Origin: Orobanche coerulescens
Lineage: Eukaryota; Streptophyta; Magnoliopsida; Lamiales; Orobanchaceae
Assembly: GCA_033398695.1 (NCBI GenBank)
Contig: CM065806.1
Span: 45,657,001-45,721,000 of the forward strand
Length of the DNA stretch: 64,000 nt
Direction of reading: 5' to 3'
Positions 33,333 through 43,984 of this stretch are shown here, in pieces. The notes under the pieces are model-generated. The model was not told where the DNA came from. It ran no database searches and was given only the letters and a program-made list of their open reading frames with translations. The stretch's first letter is position 1. Every line of letters starts with the position of its first letter. A program made the position numbers and the translations under genes.

Positions 33333-33731
33333 TCAGCGTGCGCTAACATTTCAAGTTAGCGTGCGCTATCGGCTAATACCCCGGTCCAGAAAGCTAACAC
33401 CCCAGTCCAAAACCTATAGTTCTGAACCATTAGCGTGTGCTAACAGGAATTAGCATGCGCTAACAGCCTATCGGTAGCGCGCGCTATCGGGCCATAGCGT
33501 GCGCTACCTGGACACCAAACCAAGTCGAGTAAGCGCCCGAGATCGACTATCGCATTAGCGCGCGCTACCGGACACCTAGCGCGCGCTAGTCCTCAACAAC
33601 AACATGCGCTAGACAAAACGTAGCGTGCACTAAACTGTTAGTCCAGAGGACAGAGACCAGAAATAGGCTCACTGCCACTGCCAGGCTCGACCCGCTAGCG
33701 CGCGCTACCAACAAGTGTAGCGTGCGCTACT
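33333..33731. promoter_or_regulatory. Array of 12-bp palindromes TAGCGCGCGCTA in U3 of LTR I
   Basis: About twelve copies of TAGCG(C/T)GCGCTA and close variants, near 33334, 33356, 33433, 33451, 33475, 33495, 33554, 33574, 33601, 33619, 33694 and 33717. Two more lie beyond the H insertion at about 42500 and 42523. Spacing is irregular (about 20-60 bp), so this is a cluster of sites rather than a tandem repeat. It ends just upstream of the TATA box, the position of enhancer elements. Confidence 0.75.
33727..33731. other. Target-site duplication of element H, left copy
   Basis: CTACT, matching 42485-42489 exactly. Confidence 0.9.
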
Positions 33732-34261
33732 TGTAATACCCATGATTTTCTCTTTCGGTACTTTTTCGTTTTTGGCATCTTTCTGGTTTCCAGAAGCTCA
33801 CTTGCGAGCGTTTTGACATTTTGATAATGTTTCGTTCTGCGTGTTTGGTCATCCGAGTTGTTCCGGGTATGTTTTACCCGGATCCGTGTTTTGAGCAACT
33901 TTTCCCGCTATTTGGTTCATTTCGTGTGATGATGGTTCGAAACTATGGTTTCGTGTTTCCTATAAGTCTGTTGAGCTTTATTATGCGTGTTGTGAGCTTC
34001 GGTTTGGTTGCTTGATGTCATATCGTGATTTATGGGCGTTTTGAGCCGTTTCGTAATTTCCCAAAGTTTGAGGGTGATTACTTCTGTTATCGTATTCCGA
34101 ACCTTCGGGTTGTCGGAATCGTACATTCTTTTAACTCTTGAATCCGTCGTTCTGCACTCTTCGTATGCTTGTCCTCGTCTTGTGTTGTAATTGTCATTTC
34201 GCGGTTTCGTCGCGCTCGTACGCGACGAGCTGAACTTAGCAGTTCTGGAACTGCTAAGTGA

Positions 34262-34578
34262 CTTACGTACGCTATGCTATAAGCATAACGTACGTTATCA
34301 TCATACGACTTACGTACGTTAAGACCTTCCCTTTACGTACGTAAGGGTCTTACCAGTTCAGACATTGAGTTCTGGCCGTTGATAGCGCACGCTATGTGTT
34401 GATCATAGCACACGTTAACTGTGCTCCTTACGTACGTTAAGCCCTCGCCATAACGTACGTAAGGGTCTTCGCTATTTTGGACAGGAGGGTCTGGTTATCG
34501 ATTACGTATGTAATCTTTGATGCATTACGTATGTAATACAGGTAACATACGTTATTCTTCTTGGTTAATGTACGTAAC
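34262..34578. promoter_or_regulatory. Array of palindromes TTACGTACGTAA in U3 of H (5' LTR)
   Basis: About twelve copies of a 12-base palindrome with core ACGTACGT, variously TTACGTACGTTA, TAACGTACGTTA and TTACGTATGTAA. One pair of TAGCGCACGCTA type lies near 34383-34412. They occur in the 330 bases upstream of the TATA box at 34592. The 3' LTR carries the same array at 39653-39970. Confidence 0.78.
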
Positions 34579-34591
34579 TCATGCGCAGGTA

Positions 34592-34599
34592 TTTATATA
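34592..34599 (+). promoter_or_regulatory. TATA box of H 5' LTR
   Basis: TTTATATA just after the palindrome array; matched at 39984-39991 in the 3' LTR. Confidence 0.6.
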
Positions 34600-35237
34600 C
34601 CGGGGGTTGACCGTGTTCGTCATTTTTTACCCTTTCTTCACTCCTCCGCGGCTGAGGCGATTTGTGGGCAATCTAGGGGCGATTTTGGAGTCCTGTAACT
34701 CCAAGTTTACATATTCCTTTAGTTCTTGGTGTTGATTAACATCATCAATCCGTGTTCTTCGTCTTCGATTCGAGGTAATCATCTTGTAAACCCTTCCTTT
34801 ATATTTCGTGAATCTTCAAGATTCGGGTTGTTCTTCATGAATCGTGTTGTTGTATATAATCAATCGGTGGTATTGATTCTCTCCCTATGATTTGATTTGT
34901 ATTTCTTACCGTATTCGGGTTCGGATAATGTTCTTGATATTCTTTGGGAAATATTGAGCCCCAAGTGTTCGATCCTTCGTCTCTACGAATTCTTGTTGAG
35001 AATTTCGTGTGTTTTGCATCTTCCTTACGATCGATCTTATAGTGATTATGTTATTCTTGTGTTTTCGACCTAGTTGGAAGATTCGAGGGTTTCCGGTCGA
35101 GCTTTCCCGTTGCTTCGCGTGCTTTGGATTTGAGGTAAGTACCTTTATATACGAATTATAACTATGTGAAATCATTGTTGCCGAAGTGTGTGAATTATAT
35201 ATTTATATGTTAAATATATGTATGTATAAAGGTATAC

Positions 35238-35238
<1 letters not shown>

Positions 35239-35281
<43 letters not shown>
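35239..35281. repeat. (TA)n microsatellite in H 5' LTR
   Basis: Uninterrupted TA run of about 21 units, longer in the 3' LTR (about 40631-40678). Confidence 0.9.
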
Positions 35282-35284
<3 letters not shown>

Positions 35285-37088
35285 AGTCTGTATGTATATA
35301 GATATACACATACATATGTCGTGTGATTAATATCGATGCTTGTTGACGTACTCAACTAGGATTAAAGTACGAATCATATTTATAGAGATAATATAGTATG
35401 ATTTGTGTATTCGGTTGAGTTACGGTGTAAGGATATATGTGTAGTGTCGGTTGGATTTGTCGAAGACTTATTGTGTTGAGTCTTGATTGATAAAGTGTGT
35501 ACTGTTGTATTTGTGTGGTTGGGGACTGACGGATAAATTATGTGAATTGGTGTACCGATTTGATAATTGTTGCAACGATTGATTGTGTACTTGATGTTTG
35601 TAACAATGTGGATACTTGTTGTGAGAGACGTCGTATCCGGGAACCTCTGAGGGCGGGGTGTGTACTCTGGCCTGGTGTACGCTGCAATGTGTGGCTCCAT
35701 ATGTTTGGTGAACACCGGTGTTACCTAATGCGCGTGCAAGGGGCGGCTCTTATGGGAGTGATCGCCGGCGCGGTGACATGTTCAAGGGGCGTCCAACATA
35801 GTGGAATGAACGCCGGTGCACAGGTGTGCAAGGGAGGCGCCTGGCAGGCTTATTGGTTACGGATATTTGAGTGATAGCTAAGACCCCATTACCGAACGAT
35901 TTCCATAATTCAAAGTTCTTCAACTCACTTTAAAATGTTGGTCTTGATATAGACCGCGGTTCGTGTTTCTGAAAGTTTGTTTCAACTTGTTTTCAATGTC
36001 GGTATCAGGGTTAATTAACCAAGGATATTTGACGAGATCTTCGAGGGTTAATTAATCGGGGGTCTTGAGTAGGATTTGTCGAATGAGAGGTTGTGCCTTT
36101 GATTGTACTGTGATGATTATTCTGTGTATTGGGTCGAGGACCCCGTGGGATGTTGAGATTTGGTCTCGTGATGATATTATTTGGATTGGGCCGAGAACCA
36201 CGTGAGATGTTGTAATATTTTGCTTGTGATAGTGTTTTATAAATTGGGTCGAGGACCCCGAATAACGTTGTAATGGTTTTCTTGCAAATTGTTTTCTACA
36301 TGCTGGGTCGATGACCCGAGAGCTTTTGAAGTTATTTTCTAAAAGTATTCCCATACGATTTTCAAAACCCCAGGGCAGCCCTAGTCAATAATAACGTTTT
36401 CAAATTATCTTATTAAAATGCTTTTCCTTTATAAGAGGGGATTTCCAAACTAGATCTTTTGACTCCTTGGGCTCGTTAAAAGTTTCATTGGTGTTATGTT
36501 CCGTAAAGAGAATATGACTATGTGATTATCTTTCACCTTGTGTGTGCGAGTGCTATTCTGTGTTGACTATGGGAATGCGTGGTTTGTATTAAGGCTTCGC
36601 GGCTGTTGAGTTTTGTGTTGTTATTGTTCGTATATCTTCTATATTATGTACTTGCACTAGCAAAATTCCAGTTTGCTAACCCCCAAGTTTTTTGGGGGTG
36701 GGTGCCTGTTATGCGCTCAGGTTTTGGCAAATGAGCGATCACGGATTGCTTGGAAGGAGATGAAAGACGACGATGTTAATCACACAAGAGTCAGAGTCTT
36801 TTTCTTTTATTTTCATTTTGGTCGAGTTCTCACCCTTGCATGGGTGTAGTTTTCATTTATTAATTTGAGTTGTCATTTCTTTCTGTATTCAAGTTTCTTT
36901 TTGTCATCAAGATGTAAAATTCATTAGTTTCTGAATTGTTTAATGACCGTGTCGGTCTGCGTTGTAATTAGATTGACCCCGGTCGGTCAATCTTTGAGTA
37001 GTCTATTGGAGTTTAGCCTGGTAGATCATTGTGAGAAGGGTCTACGGCATGTGACATTCCCGGTCGTATTCTGGGGGTGTTACAGATA

Positions 37089-37100
37089 TGGTATTGGAGC
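37089..37100 (+). other. Primer binding site, element H
   Basis: TGGTATTGGAGC, four bases after the LTR; the initiator-tRNA complement with two changes (C to T, A to G). Confidence 0.75.
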
Positions 37101-38142
37101 TTAGGTTTGCAAAAAACCTAGGCCGTTGGGTCAAGTCCATGTCCTGTGTAAGTCGCGCGCGTCAGAGTTGTGATTAGTATCGTTGTTCCGACATCATTTT
37201 CAGGCAATCCATGATGGTAAGCTTCCCGGTCGTAAGTTCCCTTATATACGTATTTGATTATATCGTGCTAATGTGTTTAATGCGAACAAGGGGTTGGAAC
37301 TTGTTGGTGATATTGTTGTTTTAGGATATAACATGCGTATACGGTCCGATTGAGAATGGTTATGTAGTATGCTTCGGAAGTCGAGTGTACTTACCAATTT
37401 CTACATTTTATTACAATAAATCTTTGAGTGTTAATTTTATCCGCTGCGTGAGTATTTTGAAATGGCTTTTGGTATCTTGCAAACTGAATTTTATTTCGTA
37501 AAACCGATTCCTTAAGCCGAGTTTGGCATTTTGGTCTTGCATGTTTTGACGGTATTCTTATAACGGTATTTGATATTTTATAAATGACATCTGTGATTAT
37601 TTGAAAATACTACCGTCATCGGCCTTTTGGCATTTTGAACGTTTTAAAAATGGTTTTCAGCCTGGTGGGTTCCGGTGCTGGGCCCACGGTGCTGTAATGT
37701 CACGAATATTTTAAAGTGGTGCTACGAAATTTTATAATGTTGTGAAAACCCATGATTTAATGTAGTCATGTCGAATGGTCACGTATTTCGGCGAAAAATC
37801 CTTTCGATTAGACATTTTGGTAGAAGAGGAAAGATTTTCAAATTGTGGTAATTGGAACTCAACACTTGAAATATTTCAAATTAGTTACGATTCAACTTTC
37901 AATTTTCTTTTATACATTGCTCGAAAATAATTTTTAAAGTCGTTGTATAAACTCCCTCCTCCAAATAAAGGACAATATTTACAAGCTTTGGGCGTAACGT
38001 GACTCGCTCTCTTTTTCAAAAATTTGTTTTCATTAAGTGCATACATATAATGATCGTCCTCGTCGAAGGACTCGGGATTGACTTTAGAAAACTTTACGTT
38101 TTACGTTATTCTATAGATGTTAACTAAACCTTGTGTTGATAA
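37101..38142 (+). other. Interior of H before the gag remnant
   Basis: AT-rich, no long open frame and no domain recognised. It should correspond to the 5' untranslated region and the lost gag N-terminus of the parent element. Confidence 0.5.
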
Positions 38143-38718
38143 TTGTGGTATCTTGCATTTATCGATTATTTGATAATGCTGAACGGTACTATCTGTATTA
38201 GTATGTCGAGCCTTGGCGGACGTAAGTGTGATGACGGAAGTGGAAGCGACAAGGTGGTTCGTACGACAACTATCCATGCTACAGCGAATGAGTATCAAGA
38301 TCAAACGATATCCTATGAAATCTCCTCAGTGATCGAGCCCACGAACGAAGCAAAGAGACCGAGGACATCGGGAAAATTTCTGGGCGGTGAGGAGACTAAG
38401 GCTCCCAAGCCCTCACGTCGTTCGAAGGCATCGTCTTCGCGGTCGGGAGTGAGCGGTGGAAATCCCAAACCAGCATCGCTGATTCTCGGTAAGAAGATAA
38501 GATGTTTCAACTGTAACTGCCAGGGACATGTTCGTGCAAATTATCCCTCTCCACTCTTGACTTGTTACCGGTGCGGGTGTGAAGGTCATCGGGAGAAACA
38601 CTGTGAGACAGTTTCCGAATTGGCAAATAATGCCGCCCTAAGAGAGAGCAGAGCTAGTGACCGGGAAGTGTCCCGAAACCCTATGTTTCCTTCTGAAGAT
38701 ACTAGCATGGGAGAATGA
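38143..38718 (+). pseudogene. Gag C-terminal remnant with two zinc knuckles, element H
   Basis: 191 codons. Residues about 60-115 are basic and S/K/R/P-rich. Two CCHC knuckles follow: C-F-N-C-N-C-Q-G-H-V-R-A-N-Y, whose last Cys is Tyr and which is probably dead, and C-Y-R-C-G-C-E-G-H-R-E-K-H-C, which is complete. Two knuckles in tandem fit Tekay-type gags. The frame stops after a short acidic tail and no protease follows. Whether this short protein is made is unknown. It may only preserve RNA packaging sequence, or could bind RNA in trans. Confidence 0.7.
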
Positions 38719-39124
38719 AGATTTTGTACTATGTCTTAATCGTTGCTGTTTCAAACAATCGTGACTTCGATCGTATTTCGTTTCATTGCTTTACGTTTCC
38801 AACTCTTGTTGTTCTAAGTTTCGGGGTCGTAATATCTTTTTAGTATGTGGGAATGTATTACCTATACTTTTCTTGATATTTTCAGTATTGTGTGATCTTT
38901 CATTATTGGTAATTCAATTGTGATCCCCTCGACGATTTTAAACTACCTTGTTTTACTTAGCCTACCGTCCTCCGAACGAATTTCGGAGCTGTTTTGCTAA
39001 ATCTCGTGGATTATTGTTGCCTTTTCATATCCGTATTTGATTCTTGCAAATTTTGTTTGAAACTATTGTTCCATCGTTCTCTATTTTAAGTTTCGGGACG
39101 AAACTTCTTTTAAGGAGGGTAGAA
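38719..39124 (+). other. 3' untranslated region and polypurine tract of H
   Basis: No coding signal. It ends with CTTTTAAGGAGGGTAGAA, the polypurine tract next to the 3' LTR. Confidence 0.7.
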
Positions 39125-40628
39125 TGTAATACCCGTGATTTTCTCTTTCGGTACTTTTTCATTTTTGGCATCTTTCTGGTTTCCAGAAGCTCACTTGCGA
39201 GCGTTTTGACATTTTGATAATGTTTCGTTCTGCGTGTTTGGTCATCTGAGTTGTTCCGGGTCTGTTTTACCCGATCCGTGTTTTGAGCGACTTTTCCCGC
39301 TATTTGGTTCATTTCGTGTGATGATGGTTCGAAACTATGGTTTCGTGTTTCCTATAAGTCCGTTGAGCTTTATTATGCGTGTTGTGAGCTTCGGTTTGGT
39401 TGCTTGATGTCATATCGTGATTTACGGGCATTTTGCGTTGTTTCGTAATTTCTCAAAGTTTGGGGGTGATTACTTCTGTTATCGTATTCCGAACCTTCAG
39501 GTTGTCGGAATCGTACATTCTTTTAACGCTAGAATCCGTCGTTCTGCACTCTTCGTATGCATGTCCTCGTCTTGTGTTGTAATTGTCGTTTCGCGGTTTT
39601 GTCGCGCTCGTACGCGACGAGCTGAACTTAGCAGTCCGGGAACTGCTAAGTGACTTACGTACGCTATGCTATAAGCATAACGTACGTTATCATCATACGA
39701 CTTACGTACGTTAAGACCTTCCCTTTACGTACGTAAGGGTCTTACCAGTTCAGACATTGAGTTCTAGCCGTCGATAGCGCACGCTATGTGTTGATCATAG
39801 CGCACGTTAACTGTGCTCCTTACGTACGTTAAGCCCTCGCCATAACGTACGTAAGGGTCTTCGCTATTTTGGACAGGAGGGTCTGGTTATCGATTACGTA
39901 CGTAATCTTTGATGCATTACGTACATAATATAGGTAACGTACGTTATTCTTCTTGGTTAACGTACGTAACTCATGGGCAGGTATTTATATACCGGGGGTT
40001 GACCGTGTTCGTCATTTTTCACCCTTTCTTCACTCCTCCGCGGCTGAGGCGATTTGTGGGCGATCTAGGGGCGATTTTGGAGTCCTGTAACTCCAAGTTT
40101 ACATCTTCCTTTAGTTCTTGGTGTTGATTAACATCATCAATCCGTGTTCTTCGTCTTCGATTCGAGGTAATCATCTTAAAACCCTTCCTTTATATTTCGT
40201 GAATCTTCAAGATTCGGGTTGTTCTTCATGAATCGTGCTGTTGTATATCATCAATCGGTGGTATTTATTCTCTCCCTATGATTTGATTCGTATTTCTTAC
40301 CGTATTCGGGTTCGGATAATGTTCTTGATATTCTTTGGGAAATATTGAGCCCCAAGTGTTCGATCCTTCGTCTCTACGAATTCTTGTTGAGAATTTCGTG
40401 TGTTTTGCATCTTCCTTGCGATCGATCTTATAGTGATTATGTTATTCTTGTGTTTTCGACCTAGTTGTAAGATTCGAGGGTTTCCGGTCGAGCTTTCCCA
40501 TTGCTTCGTGTGCTTTGGATTTGAGGCAAGTACGTTTATATACGAATTATAACTATGTGAAATCATTGTTGCCGAAGTGTGTGAATTATATATTTATATG
40601 TTAAATATATGTATGTATAAAGGTATAC

Positions 40629-40681
<53 letters not shown>

Positions 40682-42484
40682 AGTATGTATGTATATAGAT
40701 ATACACATACATATGTCGTGTGATTAATATCGATGCTAGTTGACGTACTCAACTAGGATTAAAGTACGAATCATATTTATAGAGATAATATAGTATGATT
40801 TGTGTATTCGGTTGAGTTACGGTGTAAGGATATATGTGTAGTGTCGGTTGGATTTGTCGAAGACTTATTGTGTTGAGTCTTGATTGATAAAGTGTGTACT
40901 GTTGTATTTGTGTGGTTGGGGACTGACGGATAAATTATGTGAATTGGTGTACCGATTTGATAATTGTTGCAACGATTGATTGTGTACTTGATGTTTGTAA
41001 CAATGTGGATACTTGTTGTGAGAGACGTCGTATCCGGGAACCTGTGAGGGCGGGGTGTGTACTTCGGCCTGGTGTACGCTGCAATGTGCGGCTCCATATG
41101 TTTGGTGAACACCGGTGTTACCTAATGCGAGTGCAAGGGGCGGCTCTTGTGGGAGTGATCGCCGGCGCGGTGACATGTTCAAGGGGCGGCCAACATAGTG
41201 GAATGAACGCCGGTGCACAGGTGTGCAAGGGAGGCGCCTGACAGGCTTATTGGTTACGGATATTTGAGTGATAGCTAAGACCCCATTACCGAACAATTTC
41301 CATAATTCAAAGTTCTTCAACTCGCTTTAAAATGTTGGTCTTGCTATAGACCGCGGTTCGTGTTTCTGAAAGTTTGTTTCAACTTGTTTTCAATGTCGGT
41401 ATCAGGGTTAATTAACCAAGGATATTTGACGAGATCTCCGAGGGTTAATTAATCGGGGGTCTTGAGCAGGATTTGTCGAATGAGAGGTTGTGACTTTGAT
41501 TGTACTGTGATGATTATTCTGTGTATTGGGTCGAGGACCCCGGGATGTTGAGATTTGGTCTCGTGATGATATTATTTGGATTGGGCCGAGAACCCCGTGA
41601 GATGTTGTAATGTTTTGCTTGTGATAGTGTTTTATAAATTGGGTCGAGGACCCCGAATAACGTTGTAATAGTTTTCTTGCAAATTGTTTTCTACATGCTG
41701 GGTCGATGACCCGAGAGCTTTTGAAGTTATTTTCTAAAAGTATTCCCATACGATTTTCAAAACCCCAGGGCGGCCCGAGTCAATAATAACGTTTTCAAAT
41801 TATCTTATTAAAATGCTTTTCCTTTATAAGAGGGGATTTCCAAACTAGATCTTTTGACTCCTTGGGTTCGTTAAAAGTTTCATTGGTGTTATGTTCCGTA
41901 AAGAGAATATGACTATGTGATTATCTTTCACCTTGTGTGCGCGAGTGCTATTCTCTGTTGACTATGGGAATGCATGGTTTGTATTAAGGCTTCGCGGCTG
42001 TTGAGTTTTGTGTTGTTATTGTTCGTATATCTTGTATATTATGTACTTGCACTAGCAAAATTCCAGTTTGCTAACCCCCAAGTTTTTTGGGGGTGGGTGC
42101 CTGTTATGCGCTCAGGTTTTGGCAGCTCGGGAGCGGTCACGGGATTGGCTTGGAAGGAAACGAAATACGACGATGTTAATCACACAAGAGTCAGAGTCTT
42201 TTTCTTTTATTTTCATTTTGGTCGAGTTCTCACCCTTGCATGGGTGTAGTTTTCATTTCTTAATTTGAGTTGTCATTTCTTTCTGTATTCAAGTTTCTTT
42301 TTGTCATCGAGATGTAAAATTCATTAGTTTCTGAATTGTTTAATGACCGTGTCGGTCTGCTTTGTAATTAGATTGACCCCGGTCGGTCAATCTTTGAGTA
42401 GTCTATTGGAGTTTAGCCTGGTAGATCCTTGTGAGAAGGGTCTACGGCATGTGACATTCCCGGTCGTATTTTGGGGGTGTTACA
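39125..42484 (+). repeat. 3' LTR of element H
   Basis: 3360 bp, same landmarks as the 5' LTR (palindromes 39653-39970, TATA 39984-39991, TA run 40631-40678). The palindromes are more regular here than in the 5' LTR. Confidence 0.93.
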
Positions 42485-42489
42485 CTACT
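42485..42489. other. Target-site duplication of element H, right copy
   Basis: CTACT, identical to 33727-33731. Confidence 0.9.
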
Positions 42490-42748
42490 GAAGTATGCTT
42501 AGCGTGCGCTACATCACGAAACTTAGCGTGCGCTAGGCACACCATAACAACGGTCCCGGAATACCGGAACACGAACGAAACATCAAACGGAACATCACAA
42601 TACGCATAATAACATATAATAGATTTACGGCAATCCCGAAACGGTGGTTCCGAACAACAATTATGAGAATCGGATAAATAAGTGTCGCTATAAACGAGAA
42701 ATACACCAAAAATGAAAATACCGGGAAAAGAAAAATGCGGATATCACA
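42490..42748 (-). repeat. LTR of element I, 5' end
   Basis: On the minus strand it starts TGTGATATCCGCATTTTTC and resembles the start of the H LTR (TGTAATACCCATGATTTTC). It then runs to two further TAGCGTGCGCTA palindromes near 42523 and 42500, and is continuous with 33731 once H is removed. It abuts the RNase H gene of B at 42749, so I inserted into B. Confidence 0.7.
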
Positions 42749-43894
42749 AAGTCGAGGTCCAAGAAAGTGACAAGTGCCGCTTGTACTCTTCCTATCTAGC
42801 TTACAGCCTCCGAGATCCGAGTCGTTGTAGCCAACCAAATCGAATCCGCTTTCTTTAGGATACCATAGTCCTACATCGATTGTTCCTTTTACGTACTTTA
42901 GGATTCGTTTGGCTGTTGTGAAGTGTGATTCTTTAGGTGCTACTTGATATCGAGCACACACTCCTACATCAAACTGGATATCGGGCATGCTAGCCGTTAG
43001 GTACAGGAGTGAGCAAATAAGCTTCCTGTAGAGTGATTGATCAACCGGCTTCCCAGCTTCGTCAGCACTAATTTGCATGGAAGTGATCATGGGGGTTGAC
43101 GATAATTTGGAGCTATTCATTCCAAACTTGTTGAGAAGCTCCTTGTTGTATTTTTCTTGGTTGATAAAAATTCCTGTAGGCAACTGCTTTACCTGCAAAC
43201 CTAGGAAATAATTAAGTTCTCCCATCATACTTTGACATAAAGCAAGGTTAGTTGAACCAAATATAATATCATCTACATATATTTGAACCATTAGGAGGTC
43301 ATCACCTTCCTGTATTTTAAATAAGGTCTTGTCCACAGCACCTTTCTCGAATCCATTATCAGTTAGATACAGGGACAGGGTCTCATACCACGCTCTAGGT
43401 GCTTGCTTAAGTCCATACAACACTTTCCTTAGTCTGTATACAATGTCTCCGCCTTCTGTGTTGACAAACCCTGGTGGTTGTTCAACATAGACTTCTTAGG
43501 CAAGTTCTCCATTCAGGAATGCACTCTTGACGTCCATTTGGTAAACAATAAAGCTCTTATGGGCGGCAAAGGCTAAAAATATCCTAATGGCTTCTAGTCT
43601 GGCAACAGGGGCAAAAGTTTCATCGTAGTCTATGCCTTCTTCTTGTCTGTAGCCTTGTGCAACTAGACGGGATTTGTTTCTGATAATGAGTCCATTTCCG
43701 TCCTTTTTGTTTCTAAATAACCATTTTGTTCTAATTACGGATTGATGCGTTGGTCTGGGTACTAGATACCATACATCGTTTCTTTCGAAACCATTTAGCC
43801 CTTCTTCCATAGATGTAATCCATTGAGAATTGTCTAGAGCTTCTTTGGTGGAAACAGGTTCAGATTGAGCTAAGAATATAGCGATCGTGCACAT
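42749..43894 (-). pseudogene. Reverse transcriptase and truncated RNase H, element B
   Basis: Frame 1 (43894-43496) covers the RT fingers up to [11 protein letters not shown], then a stop at 43496-43498. Frame 2 runs from [12 protein letters not shown] through the catalytic Y-V-D-D (43279-43268) and F-L-G-L-Q to the start of RNase H. There T-C-H-F-L-G-P-R-L is followed directly by element I sequence. Compared with A, about 12 residues are missing after L-A-L-C (about 43238), a 36-base in-frame deletion in the RT thumb side. Cannot be functional as read. Confidence 0.87.
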
Positions 43895-43984
43895 GTTAAG
43901 TCTTCTAAGTTCAGATAGGGACTTCCATACAGGAAATGGAGATGTCTCAGACTCGGGTTCTTCTTGCGCACATAGTACATTTCC

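Larger units (their letters stand above)
32398..33731 (-). repeat. LTR of element I (Tekay-like), left part
   Basis: Interrupted by H: the other part is 42490-42748. Homology with the H LTR is recognisable in the promoter region. I has TATAAAAACC then GAGAGTTGACCG and TTAGGCGATTTG (minus strand, about 33320-33220). H has TTTATATACCGGGGGTTGACCG and CTGAGGCGATTTG (34592-34660). So this is an LTR of a diverged relative in the opposite orientation. The left end is missing, cut by E at 32397. Confidence 0.65.
33732..37084 (+). repeat. 5' LTR of element H
   Basis: 3353 bp. Landmarks: palindrome array 34262-34578, TATA 34592-34599, (TA)n at about 35239-35281, GGGTCGAGGACCCC-type repeats 36127-36315. 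Open frames inside it (for example 35542-35874 and its antisense) have no domain and are not called. Confidence 0.93.
33732..42484 (+). mobile_element. Element H: complete non-autonomous Tekay-like element with giant LTRs
   Basis: LTRs 33732-37084 and 39125-42484 (3353 and 3360 bp), both TGTAATACCC...GGGGGTGTTACA, flanked by perfect 5-bp duplications CTACT. The interior is only 2040 bp: iMet-type primer site, a gag remnant with zinc knuckles, and a polypurine tract, with no PR, RT, RH or IN. The sequence before the 3' LTR (GGGACGAAACTTCTTTTAAGG...) is the polypurine region typical of Tekay/Del chromoviruses. It must have been mobilised by enzymes of an autonomous relative. The two LTRs are nearly identical by eye, so insertion was recent relative to the rest. 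Confidence 0.93.

Noticed and set aside
35239..35281. TA run as a replication origin or matrix attachment site
   Set aside because: A simple microsatellite inside an LTR; nothing else supports a special role.
35380..35874. Cysteine-rich open frames (110 and 111 codons) in the H LTR
   Set aside because: Present in both LTRs only because the LTRs are copies; no domain, and the frame differs at its end between copies (stop at 41239 versus 35872).
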